From Oscillospiraceae bacterium (GTDB lineage Bacteria > Bacillota > Clostridia > Oscillospirales > Oscillospiraceae), in NCBI GenBank assembly GCA_902766215.1, contig CACXCV010000145.1, forward strand, positions 1 through 9,714: 9,714 nt of DNA, given 5' to 3'. A program made the translations under genes and the position numbers. Below, piece after piece: positions 1 to 7,050 of the stretch (the stretch's first letter is position 1; every line of letters begins with the position of its first letter). The notes under the pieces were generated by a model, which had not been told where the DNA came from, searched no databases, and saw nothing but the letters and a program-made list of their open reading frames with translations.

Positions 1-121
1 CGAGTGGGAATAATTGCAAGAAACCTACCTCCCTTGCAATACAAGACTTCTGCGGATTTCGATGCTGTCAGAATCGCTGTTTGACGCGAATTTGACGCAG
101 CTTATTTTCAGCAAAAACAAG

Positions 122-157
122 AAATGCTCTGACGAAACCAATCGTCAGAGCATTTTC
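122..157. terminator. Bidirectional intrinsic terminator
   Basis: A perfect 14-bp stem pairs 122-135 with 142-155 around a 6-nt AACCAA loop. The T side runs into TTTTCTT on the plus strand. On the minus strand the stem is followed by CTTGTTTTTG, so it could stop transcription from both directions. It probably ends whatever gene enters from the left edge. That gene is not recognisable in the first 120 bases. Confidence 0.85.
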
Positions 158-159
158 TT

Positions 160-417
160 AGTCCCCATCGTCCGGAATTTGAGCAGAAAGTTTGATGAAG
201 CGGGCAAGGCGGGATTGCGGAAGCTTCAGGTGGCAGGCACGGGCGAAAGCGCGTGCTGGCTGACTGACTACCGGGTGAGAACGCCGTTGGGGGGGGCCTT
301 GAATGCCGTTTTTCCGGCACCGGATTATGCACGTCGGAGCAAGCCTGCGAATCAAAAAAATCTCTGAGATTATGTAAGAAACCACATCGACAACAAATAT
401 ACCTGCAATGACGGCGG
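160..417. other. Stretch without a recognisable gene
   Basis: All frames here were read and none gives a convincing protein. The plus-strand frame open from 14 to 367 runs straight through the terminator hairpin. The minus-strand frames lack a ribosome binding site, although one starting at 427 opens with a hydrophobic stretch of about 25 residues. A run of seven or more G residues lies near 291. The stretch ends at a GGATCC hexamer beside the next gene fragment. Confidence 0.5.
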
Positions 418-684
418 TTGGATCCATTACAGCGGAACGATGGCTTCTCCGACATTTATTTTGTCACATCAAAACGCTCCAGGCTGAACGGCAAGGCAAC
501 GCATTTTGAACAGAATCCGAAAGCAAGTGTTTGCTATTTCTCTGGTGGGGACAGCGTGACGCTGATTGGAAACATAGTGTTCGCAGAGAATCGTGCGACG
601 CAGGAAAGTGTCTGGAGCGATGCCGAGCGGCGCTTTTTCAGCAAGGGAATCGATGATCCGAAATTCCGCCTGCTGAAATTTCAT
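418..684 (+). pseudogene. Internal fragment of a pyridoxamine 5'-phosphate oxidase-like flavoprotein
   Basis: About 89 codons read cleanly as the middle of a PPOX-type (general stress protein 26-like) FMN-binding split-barrel protein. The motifs, in order, are GFSDIYFVTSKRS, FEQNPKASVCYF, GGDSVTLIGNI and a C-terminal KGIDDPKFRLLKF. Members are usually about 130-160 residues long. Here the N-terminal strand and helix that normally precede this block are missing: a TGA lies at 409-411, three codons before the TTG at 418. The similarity also stops at about 684, where the convergent metallophosphoesterase gene ends. There is no ribosome binding site or plausible start codon. What remains has no frameshift, which suggests fairly recent loss of both ends. 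The family assignment rests on motif recall, not a search. Confidence 0.6.
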
Positions 685-1802
685 TGTCCTTGGATGTCGA
701 TTATCACATATTCTGACCGGCAGCCGGTCTTGAACAGGACTGCCCAGTCAGAGATGCCGGAGGTCACGAGGAAGTCTGTATGATCGCGCCGCTCCAATCC
801 ATAGACATTATCATCTCCGATATGGAACCAGCGTATGAACTGCATGAGCGGAATCATCTGTCCGCCGTGGGTGTGGCCGGAGAGCACCAAATCGGCTTTT
901 GCTTCGGCTTCGGCGTCATAATCGTTTGGCTGATGGTCAAGAACGATGGTATAGGTATCCTGGTTCAGATCTTTTGTCAGATCAGAGATTTTGGCACGGC
1001 TGCCGCTGAAATCCAGCTCTTCGGAGGCATCCTGCCGCCCGACCAGATAAAAGCGGCTGTCAATCAGCACGCTTTCGTCCTGCAACACCGTCACGCCGTT
1101 CTTTTGCAGCGCGGCGATCAGATCATCCGCATCATACCCCCGTTGGCCGTTGGCATACAGCCCCTTGTCGTGGTTGCCGAACACATAGTAAACGCCATAG
1201 GGTGTGTCCAGCTGGCCCAAAGCCTGGCAGGCGGCGATCATCTCCGCTTTGCTGGTGCCCTCGTCCACGAAATCGCCGGCAATGATGACCACATCCGGCT
1301 CCTGCGCCTGAATCCGGGCAATGTGCTTTGCCAGACCTTCGCCGTTGAAGGTGGTGCCCACATGGGAATCTGCTAGCAGAGCGACCCGCAGGGAGCCGAC
1401 ATTTTTTTCGGTGGTCACGGTGTAGTTTGTCTGCCAGACATGATTGGCCTGCACAAAACCAATGCCAAGGTAAAGAACTGTCACCAGTATGGCGGCCACA
1501 CCTGCATAACGGCAACGAAATGGTTTCCTGCGGCATTTTTCAGCCGCCCGTTGGATCAGCGCCGCAAGGCCCCAGAATATTGCCAGATGAAGCAGAATGA
1601 CGATCGTGTTCATATAGCCCCACACGACCCAGATTACAGCGGATGGAATCAAAATCACAGCCGCGCCGATCAGCCGGCTTGCGGACTTTCTTCCGTGAGA
1701 CAGCACGGTCACGAAGCGGAATTTCCGTACACTGTGAATTAAAAAGAATAGTCCGGCAAGGCAGAGCAGAAACAGCCCGCCGAACAGAAATACCCAAAGC
1801 AC
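681..1802 (-). CDS. Membrane-anchored metallophosphoesterase (YkuE/YaeI-like)
   Basis: This is a 373-residue calcineurin-like phosphoesterase. Its N-terminal half has four hydrophobic segments (about residues 3-23, 41-61, 64-84 and 100-118). The catalytic domain follows, with the di-metal motifs in canonical order: DSH (D145, H147), GDFVD (176-180), GNHD (209-212), DHQP (H290) and GHTHGG (309-314). Homologues act at the membrane on phosphodiester or lipid-linked pyrophosphate substrates; the substrate here cannot be told. The GTG start at 1800-1802 is chosen because AAAGGAGTG lies 8-10 nt upstream and the hydrophobic N-terminus begins right after it. The reading frame stays open far upstream to 3197, but that part is antisense to the S-layer gene and has no matching signals. 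No promoter is visible before the junction with the neighbouring gene at about 1865, so native control may have been lost. Confidence 0.9.
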   Translation of the reverse strand: MLWVFLFGGLFLLCLAGLFFLIHSVRKFRFVTVLSHGRKSASRLIGAAVILIPSAVIWVVWGYMNTIVILLHLAIFWGLAALIQRAAEKCRRKPFRCRYAGVAAILVTVLYLGIGFVQANHVWQTNYTVTTEKNVGSLRVALLADSHVGTTFNGEGLAKHIARIQAQEPDVVIIAGDFVDEGTSKAEMIAACQALGQLDTPYGVYYVFGNHDKGLYANGQRGYDADDLIAALQKNGVTVLQDESVLIDSRFYLVGRQDASEELDFSGSRAKISDLTKDLNQDTYTIVLDHQPNDYDAEAEAKADLVLSGHTHGGQMIPLMQFIRWFHIGDDNVYGLERRDHTDFLVTSGISDWAVLFKTGCRSEYVIIDIQGQ

Positions 1803-1817
1803 GAGAGTATCACTCCT

Positions 1818-3140
1818 TTGCGGCGGACACGCCACCTTGGTTTGTGCTCCGCCACATCTGTTGCCGTGAGCAGCTGGAGCGCGGATGTCAAAACCGGCGA
1901 GGTGAGCTACACCCTGTCTGGCGGCGCGGCCGGCGATACGGTAACCCTGCCTGTGACCATCTCTTCCGCCAACTACGAGGACACGGCCGTCAATGTGGTC
2001 ATTACCCTGACCGCGAAGGACGATCAGGCAGCGCTGGTCATCATCGGCAAAACCACCGTGGTCTACGGTCAGACGCTGACATTGACCACCACCGGCGGCT
2101 CCGGCACGGGTGCTGTGACCTATCGCATCGACAGCGCCGCAAGCACCGGCGAGGCGGCCATCGATCCCGATACGGGTGTTCTGACACCGGTCAAGGTCGG
2201 CTCTGTGTGCGTCATTGCGACCAAGGCAGGTGACAAGGACTACAACGACGTCACCAGCGCGCCCTTCGTGCTCATGATCAAACCGGCCACGCCCACCGGC
2301 GAGCCCAGGTACACCGCCATCACCACCAGCGGCAGGACGCTGAAGGATGCGGCGCTGACCGCCGATGGCAGCACCCTGAAGCCCCATGACGGCAAGCTGG
2401 AATGGGTGGATGTCAAGGGCAATACCCTGCCCGATGACACCAGGGTGGAGGCCAACGTGACCTACAAGTGGCGCTTTACGCCCGCTGATACCAACTACAC
2501 GGCGCTGACCGGCTCCGTCGAGCTGTACCATGTGTCCGGCGGCGGTTGGTACGACAGCTACTGCACCATCAAGGCGACGGCCGGGGCTGGCGGCTCCATC
2601 TCGCCCTCCGGCAATGTCAGCGTTCGTGAGGGCAGAGATCAGACATTTACCATTACCCCGGATCAGGGCTGCGCTGTTTTCGATGTCAAGATCGACGGCA
2701 GGAGCATCGGCGCGGTGGAATCCTACACCTTCGAGAATGTCAGAAGAACCCATACCATCGAGGTCATCTTTATGAAGGCCAACGGCAATCCTCAGACCGG
2801 CGTGTTTGCGGATGTTGCTGCCGGCAGCTATTATGAGGACGCTGTGGATTGGGCGGTGGAGAACGGCATTACGCAGGGAACCGGCGACACCCGCTTCTCC
2901 CCGGACGGCATCTGCACCCGCGCCCAGATTGTCACGTTCCTGTGGCGCTCGGTGAAGTCCCCGGCAAGCGGTACCGTCAATCCCTTTACCGATGTGCAGT
3001 CTGCCGCCTACTATGCCGACGCGGTGCTGTGGGCGGTCAATGAGGGCATCACCAGGGGCACCGCCGACACAACATTCAGCCCCGATGCGGATTGCACCAG
3101 AGCGCAGATTGTGACCTTCCTCTGGCGCAGCAGGAAGTGA
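1818..3140 (+). pseudogene. 5'-truncated secreted S-layer-homology (SLH) domain protein
   Basis: The frame is open for 440 codons and carries the C-terminal part of a cell-surface protein. Residues about 27-150 are bacterial Ig/cadherin-like beta domains rich in Thr, Gly and Val. About 170-240 is a further beta domain. About 250-320 is a repeat of the type ending SYTFENVRRTHTIEVIF. Two SLH motifs follow, at about 328-378 and 388-440, each with the pattern FxDV-YYxDAVxWAV-GIT-G-FSPD-CTRAQIVTFLWR. SLH domains bind pyruvylated secondary cell-wall polymers and anchor proteins to the envelope. There is no signal peptide, no ribosome binding site and only a TTG near the open end, and homologues have further N-terminal domains. 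The 5' part is therefore missing. The break lies close to 1865, against the divergent metallophosphoesterase start. The 3' end looks natural and is followed by a terminator. Confidence 0.8.
1822..1853 (-). other. Hairpin just upstream of the metallophosphoesterase ribosome binding site
   Basis: Arms 1822-1830 (GGCGGACAC) and 1844-1853 (GTGCTCCGCC) can form a 9-bp stem with one bulged base. On the minus strand it would sit in the leader RNA directly before the AAAGGAGTG ribosome binding site (1811-1819). It could influence translation or protect the mRNA end. It may equally be chance in GC-rich sequence. Confidence 0.3.
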
Positions 3141-3200
3141 CCGGCTGACAGGCGGCTGAACAGCAAAGGCCGCTGACTTGACCCCATCAGCGAACATCGG

Positions 3201-3249
3201 ACAGCGCAGCGGACAGGCTTTTCGCCTTGACGCTGCGCTGTTCTCTTTT
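3201..3249 (+). terminator. Intrinsic terminator after the SLH gene
   Basis: An 11-bp perfect stem pairs 3201-3211 (ACAGCGCAGCG) with 3231-3241, enclosing a 19-nt loop that may itself partly pair. TCTCTTTTC follows. It is placed 60 bp downstream of the SLH stop codon, as expected for that transcript. Confidence 0.7.
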
Positions 3250-3405
3250 CACCGCAGGAAACAGATCCATGGCGATGCCTCGCGTCCCTGCCGGAAAGCC
3301 ATCCGCGACGAACTCGCACAGCCGCCCGTCGCCTTGCCCGGCAACCATCCTGTCGGCCAGAGAACGGGACGCATAGTCGGTCCGCTGAACAGGCCCAGCA
3401 TGGGA
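3250..3405. other. Stretch without a recognisable gene
   Basis: GC-rich sequence between the SLH terminator and the ogt promoter. Short frames are open on both strands, but none has a ribosome binding site or a family motif I recognise. It may be degraded coding sequence. Confidence 0.4.
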
Positions 3406-3434
3406 TTGACGTTCGTGCGATTCTGTGATAGCAT
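3406..3434 (+). promoter_or_regulatory. Sigma-70-type promoter for ogt
   Basis: TTGACG (3406-3411) is separated by 17 nt from TAGCAT (3429-3434). The sequence becomes AT-rich at this point (GCATATAAAAG). The start codon lies about 100 nt downstream, leaving a leader of about 95 nt. Confidence 0.55.
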
Positions 3435-3536
3435 ATAAAAGTTACGAAAGTGTTGCAGAGAGCTCCGCTTGTGCGGTTATCTCACGAGGTGAAGCGGCAC
3501 ACGCAGGATTCCAATACATATTTTGAGGTGCAGATC

Positions 3537-4070
3537 ATGATATTCATTCAGCATTACGATTCTCCGCTGGGCAGCATTTTACTGGCGGCGGATGAGATCG
3601 GTCTGAGAGGCCTTTGGTTCGACGGGCAGAAATACTTTGCCCACGGCCTGCCCGCAGAGCGTATCGAGCAGAACACGCCCGCTCTTGCGGAAGCCGGGCG
3701 CTGGCTGGACATGTATTTTGCAGGACATAAGCCGGACTTTCTGCCGCCGCTGCACCCCGTCGGCTCGGCATTTCGGCAGTCGGTGTGGGAGATCCTTTTA
3801 CAGATTTCCTATGGAAAAACCATGACCTACGGCGAGATTGCAAGGCAGCTTGCCGCAAAGACGGGGCGTCCCCGGATGTCCGCGCAGGCTGTCGGCGGCG
3901 CGGTAGGGCACAACGAAATTTCCATTATCATTCCCTGCCACCGGGTGGTGGGCACAAACGGCAGCCTGACCGGGTACGCCGGGGGAATGGACAAAAAGGT
4001 AAAGCTGCTGGAACTGGAGCAGACCGACATGAGCGGGTTTTTCGTGCCGAAGAAGGGCACGGCGCTGTAA
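3537..4070 (+). CDS. ogt: Methylated-DNA--protein-cysteine methyltransferase (O6-methylguanine repair)
   Basis: This 177-residue protein directly reverses O6-alkylguanine damage by moving the alkyl group onto its own cysteine; it acts once per molecule. The N-terminal ribonuclease-like domain (about 1-75) starts with HYDSPLGSILLAAD. The C-terminal DNA-binding domain has FRQSVWEILLQISYGKTMTYGEIA (79-102) with its helix-turn-helix, QAVGGAVGHN (117-126), and the catalytic PCHRVVG (133-139) with C134 as alkyl acceptor. The usual Asn of the family's GGANxxN motif is Val here, which is a mild variant. The start is the ATG preceded by GAGGTG at a good distance; the frame is open further upstream to 3450 without signals. 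Length matches the family. It appears to be a single-gene unit with its own promoter. Confidence 0.95.
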   Translation: MIFIQHYDSPLGSILLAADEIGLRGLWFDGQKYFAHGLPAERIEQNTPALAEAGRWLDMYFAGHKPDFLPPLHPVGSAFRQSVWEILLQISYGKTMTYGEIARQLAAKTGRPRMSAQAVGGAVGHNEISIIIPCHRVVGTNGSLTGYAGGMDKKVKLLELEQTDMSGFFVPKKGTAL

Positions 4071-4087
4071 GGAAGGATAACCCATGT

Positions 4088-4108
4088 CGGCTGCCGTTGC
4101 GGCAGCCG
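4088..4108. other. Hairpin shortly after ogt
   Basis: A perfect 8-bp stem (CGGCTGCC at 4088-4095 with GGCAGCCG at 4101-4108) has a 5-nt loop and lies 18 nt after the ogt stop. No T-run follows on either strand, so it is not a standard terminator. It overlaps the first codons of a 22-codon frame that starts at an ATG at 4084 behind GGAAGG. Confidence 0.45.
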
Positions 4109-4253
4109 GTACGATCCAGGCTGCTTCAACACGCTTTCCATGTCCTCGTTGATGCAGATTGGCTTTGCGGTGATTTCCTTCGGCGCGCAGGCTTCGCCCA
4201 GGCTGATGCGGGCACGGGCGGCGCTGCCCCACGCACAAAGCATTCGCTTGATA

Positions 4254-4297
4254 AAAAAGCAGGCGGGTTCCGTATGAACGGAACCCGCCTGCTTTTT
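4254..4297. terminator. Strong bidirectional intrinsic terminator
   Basis: A 20-bp perfect stem pairs 4254-4273 with 4278-4297 around an ATGA loop. Five A residues sit on the left arm and five T residues on the right, so it should work in both directions. It separates the ogt region from the sigma factor operon. Confidence 0.9.
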
Positions 4298-4584
4298 GCG
4301 TTCGGCGCGGCGATGTGCGGATCGCCATGCCGTGCGGCGGCGCGGGACGGTTACCTGTCAAGCGGGAGCGAAAATTTTGCCTCGTGCTTGCCCGGCGCGG
4401 GGCCGGCGTGCCCGCGCGGTGCAGGGCACCTTCCGGGATACCTCCGGTCAGAGCCTTTTGCCTGTGTATACACGCGAGAGAGAAAAATGTTACAGCAAAA
4501 CGGAAAATTTTTTTGAAAGAAAAAGTGCGCGGATGCATTGTGTTAAGAAAGCGTGAATATATTTTGCTCCGGACCGGTTTGTCC
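4298..4584. other. Non-coding stretch upstream of the sigma factor gene
   Basis: No gene is supported here. The left part is very GC-rich; from about 4475 it turns AT-rich. It contains a 10-bp palindrome GTGTATACAC (4464-4473) and a CGTGAATATAT element (4552-4562) that nearly matches one in front of the small ORF at 7166. Confidence 0.45.
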
Positions 4585-4614
4585 TTGATGGTAGTTCTGT
4601 GCAAAGCGTATAAT
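4585..4614 (+). promoter_or_regulatory. Sigma-70-type promoter for the sigma factor/export operon
   Basis: TTGATG (4585-4590), an 18-nt spacer and a perfect TATAAT (4609-4614) lie about 70 nt before the start codon. Confidence 0.7.
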
Positions 4615-4682
4615 AACTGTAAAAAAACCGCAAATTTTTTGTACGCGGTGGAGCCCGATGGACTGGATGAGGAGACATACAT

Positions 4683-5231
4683 ATGAAGCTGCTGCATATG
4701 GAAACCAACAAGCCGCTGGAGCGCGAAAAGCCCCCCTTTGACCAGGTGCATCAGACCTATTTTCGCTCTGTCTGCGCCCATATGCACACAAAAATTGGAA
4801 ACGCGCATGATGCCGAGGATCAGACCGAGGATGCGTTTGTATATTGCTATCGCCGGTATGCGGACTATGACCCGGGAAAAGGCGCGCTGATCACGTGGCT
4901 GTACCTTGTCGTAAACAGCCGGATTAAAAACTATTATCGCGATCGGAAGGAAGCCGTCGATCTGGAAGAACTGGCGCCGGTGCTGGCAGACGACGCGCCG
5001 GAGATAGAGCAGGCGGTCTACCTGCAGCAGCTGCGCGACATGCTGGCCGGGGCGCTGCAGATGCTCCCGGAGCGGCAGCGGGCCATTGTCGTGCAGCGCT
5101 ATTTCGGGCAGAAGAGCACGGCGGAGATTGCCGACAGCCTGGGCCTGTCCGAGGGCAACGTGCGGGTGCTTTTGTCCCGGGCGCTGAGAAAGATGGAAGA
5201 GCAGTGCCGCTGCTTTCACAGGGAGGGATAA
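4683..5231 (+). CDS. ECF-type RNA polymerase sigma factor
   Basis: A 182-residue sigma-70 family protein with only regions 2 and 4. Region 2 (about 19-90) includes the core-binding and -10 recognition helices, with DAEDQTEDAFVYCYRRY and WLYLVVNSRIKNYYRDRK. An acidic linker (91-110) follows. Region 4 (about 113-175) has the MLPERQRAIVVQRYF start and the STAEIADSLGLSEGNVR helix-turn-helix that reads the -35 element. ATG 4683 follows GAGGAG by 8 nt. No anti-sigma gene is adjacent. The stop is 2 nt from the next start, and that gene's ribosome binding site lies in this gene's last codons, so the two are translationally coupled. Its target is probably the export/peptide genes alongside, as in similar loci; this is inference. 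The gene appears intact. Confidence 0.92.
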   Translation: MKLLHMETNKPLEREKPPFDQVHQTYFRSVCAHMHTKIGNAHDAEDQTEDAFVYCYRRYADYDPGKGALITWLYLVVNSRIKNYYRDRKEAVDLEELAPVLADDAPEIEQAVYLQQLRDMLAGALQMLPERQRAIVVQRYFGQKSTAEIADSLGLSEGNVRVLLSRALRKMEEQCRCFHREG

Positions 5232-5233
5232 CC

Positions 5234-6070
5234 ATGGCGCAGTTATACCGAAAGGCCGCGCTGGAGCGTATTTCCTCCCCCGAGCAGCTGGACAAGGTGC
5301 TGGTGATCAGCTCGCCGCTGTCATGGTAGGCGCTGATTGGGATCACGCTGATGATCGCGGCGGCGGTGATCTGGTCCGTGCTTGGCACCATCCCCATGAC
5401 GGTTACGGTGCAGGGGATGATAGTCCCCGCGGTGAGCACCAACGCCGTGTATGCCGACAGCCCCGGCACGGTAACGGCAGTGCTGGTGCGCCCCGGCGAT
5501 GCGATTGCGCCGGGAAAGCCGGTGCTCCAATATGAAAAGGCGGACGGAACCGCGGCCAAGCTTGTGTCGGACCAGACCGGCGTGGTCAGCAATGTGCTGG
5601 CCGAGCCGGGAGCGGCGCTGATGCCGGGCGGCGATGTGCTGCGCCTGTCGCCGATGACAGAGGCCGGGCAGGCGGCGGTCTGCTATGTCCCGCTGGCCCA
5701 GGCGCAGAAGCTCTCGGAGGGGATGCGCGTCTATGTCTACCTGAACGCGGCGGACAGCCAGTCCAGCGGCCACATGGAGGCGCGGGTCATCAATATGGAC
5801 TCCCATGCCGCCTCCGTGACCGGCATGGGGTATGTTGTGGGAACGGATAACAACGTGGCCGCCGCCTTTATGCAGGACGGCCCCGTGGTTGCGCTTACCT
5901 GCGAGCTGCTGGCCGACCCCTCGTCGCAGAACGGCTATCGCTGGTCCAACGACCGGGGTAAGCGGCTGGCGGTGACAAACGGCTCGCTGATTACGGCCAG
6001 GGTGATCACCGAAGAGATCGCGCCGATTACAAAGCTGTTTTCCTGGCTTGGGGAACTCTGGGGGAATTGA
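5234..6070 (+). pseudogene. NHLM-type bacteriocin export HlyD-like secretion protein, interrupted by an in-frame TAG
   Basis: Reading through one stop, the frame gives 278 residues, about the family length. The N-terminus (RKAALERISSPEQLDKVL) is the signature start of NHLM-system membrane-fusion/secretion proteins. A single transmembrane helix follows at about 33-54, then a lipoyl/HlyD-like beta domain (VTAVLVRPGDAIAPGKPVLQY, about 80-100) and an extracytoplasmic beta-barrel part. Such adaptors work with C39 peptidase/ABC exporters to secrete leader-bearing peptides. Codon 32 is TAG (5327-5329), between SW and ALIG, exactly where the helix begins; all else is in frame. A strong GGGAGGG site precedes ATG 5234. 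Reinitiation at ATG 5351 would lose half of the helix. One base change (such as TTG to TAG) explains it. Sequencing error, a pseudogene or TAG readthrough cannot be separated here. Confidence 0.8.
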
Positions 6071-6072
6071 CG

Positions 6073-7047
6073 GTGGGCAACTATGTAAAAACGCCGACGG
6101 TTTACCAGATGGAGGCGACCGAGTGCGGCGCGGCCTCGTTGTCCATGATCTTCGGCTATACCCTGACCAATGGCAGCGTACAGATTACAGCCGAGCTGAT
6201 CAACATGAGCGGCAACGTCAAGCGGATACGCGACTGCTATATCGGCGGCCTGACAATCGAGACAAAGGACAACATGGACTTCTCAATTGCCAAGGGGATT
6301 GACTGCACGGCTACCCAGGATGAGGTGACAGAGGCCTTTGGCCCGGCCGACCGGACGTCGTCCTACACCGGCGCGACCAGTGTTGAATACGAATTCGGTG
6401 ATTACAACCGTGTCACGTTCTATTTCAATACGAGCAGCACCACGTACAGCAGCATTTCCCTGCGCAACTTTGTCACCATGCCGGATGACGCGACGGTGAC
6501 CTCGCAGGTGCGGCCGGAGTATCTTGACCGTTATCAGGCGCCGGACAGCCTGAGCGCCGATGTGACGCAGACGCAGTTCCAGCTGGACGGCAAGATCTAC
6601 AGCCTGCCGTGCCCGGTGTCCGAGTTTACCGACGCCGGATGGACGATTCAGCGCGACAGCGCGGGCAAGCTTGGCGGCGGCAATTACAACGCCTACGGCA
6701 TGACGCTGGTCAAGGGCGATTACAGCATCGACGTGGGCCTGTATAACTTTGACGATCTGGAGACCTACAGCACCAACTGCGCCGTGTATGAGGTGGAGCT
6801 GAGCACCAGAGAAATCGAGGAAGCGCCCGCCGGCTATGTCACGCTGCCGGGGTGGCTGATGCTCACCTCCAGCCCGGCAGATGTGGAGGCCATGTGCCCG
6901 TCCTTTAAAAAACTGGAGGGCGGCAGCTCGGTCAGCTATACCTATGAGGACGAGGATTACACCGTGAAGATCAAATACTATTTCTATCAGGATGAGAAGT
7001 ATCCGTCGCAGAGCGTCACGATGAAAAATACCAACTGGAACAATTGA
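6073..7047 (+). CDS. Chimeric ORF: C39 peptidase/ABC exporter N-terminus fused to a two-repeat hypothetical protein
   Basis: Residues 2-29 are the start of an NHLM-type C39 peptidase/permease/ATPase exporter, including VKTPTVYQMEATECGAASL with the catalytic Cys (C18). After Y29 (about 6159) similarity to the exporter ends. The C39 His and Asp, all membrane segments and the ATPase are absent. Residues 30-324 belong to an unknown, Tyr/Thr-rich extracytoplasmic-looking protein. It consists of two related units: 30-133 and 168-322. The first unit lacks the half that begins with FQLDGKIYSLPCP in the second. The likeliest origin is a deletion joining two genes in frame. GTG 6073 is preferred because GGGGGAA lies about 8 nt upstream; a TTG at 6067 overlaps the previous stop but is too close to that site. 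The function of the fused product, if any, is unknown; it has no signal peptide. Confidence 0.75.
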   Translation: MGNYVKTPTVYQMEATECGAASLSMIFGYTLTNGSVQITAELINMSGNVKRIRDCYIGGLTIETKDNMDFSIAKGIDCTATQDEVTEAFGPADRTSSYTGATSVEYEFGDYNRVTFYFNTSSTTYSSISLRNFVTMPDDATVTSQVRPEYLDRYQAPDSLSADVTQTQFQLDGKIYSLPCPVSEFTDAGWTIQRDSAGKLGGGNYNAYGMTLVKGDYSIDVGLYNFDDLETYSTNCAVYEVELSTREIEEAPAGYVTLPGWLMLTSSPADVEAMCPSFKKLEGGSSVSYTYEDEDYTVKIKYYFYQDEKYPSQSVTMKNTNWNN

Positions 7048-7050
7048 TTT

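Noticed and set aside
14..367. Plus-strand frame at the left edge as a gene
   Set aside because: It passes through a perfect terminator hairpin, has no ribosome binding site and matches no family I know.
158..427. Minus-strand frame starting with a hydrophobic MDPTAVIAGIFVVDVV segment
   Set aside because: It resembles a small membrane peptide, but there is no ribosome binding site, and the rest of the frame is Arg/Pro-rich shadow-like sequence overlapping the PPOX fragment's edge.
1803..3197. Minus-strand open frame continuing 465 codons upstream of the metallophosphoesterase
   Set aside because: It is antisense to the SLH gene, which has clear domain motifs. The translation is low-complexity Gly/Ala/Arg-rich with no family match, and the real start with its ribosome binding site is at 1802. 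Long shadow frames are expected opposite GC-rich genes.
4071..4243. Minus-strand coding-like stretch with CAPKEITAKPICINEDMESVLK
   Set aside because: The amino-acid composition is protein-like and it could be a gene remnant. It has no ribosome binding site, starts next to a terminator and runs into ogt antisense, and I recognise no family, so I do not call it.
4464..4473. Palindrome GTGTATACAC as an operator
   Set aside because: It is a single 10-bp palindrome about 110 nt upstream of the -35 element, with no second copy in the window. It is too weak to call.
3798..5219. Minus-strand open frame of 473 codons
   Set aside because: It crosses the ogt gene, a 20-bp terminator, the sigma promoter and the sigma gene in antisense, and has no recognisable motif.
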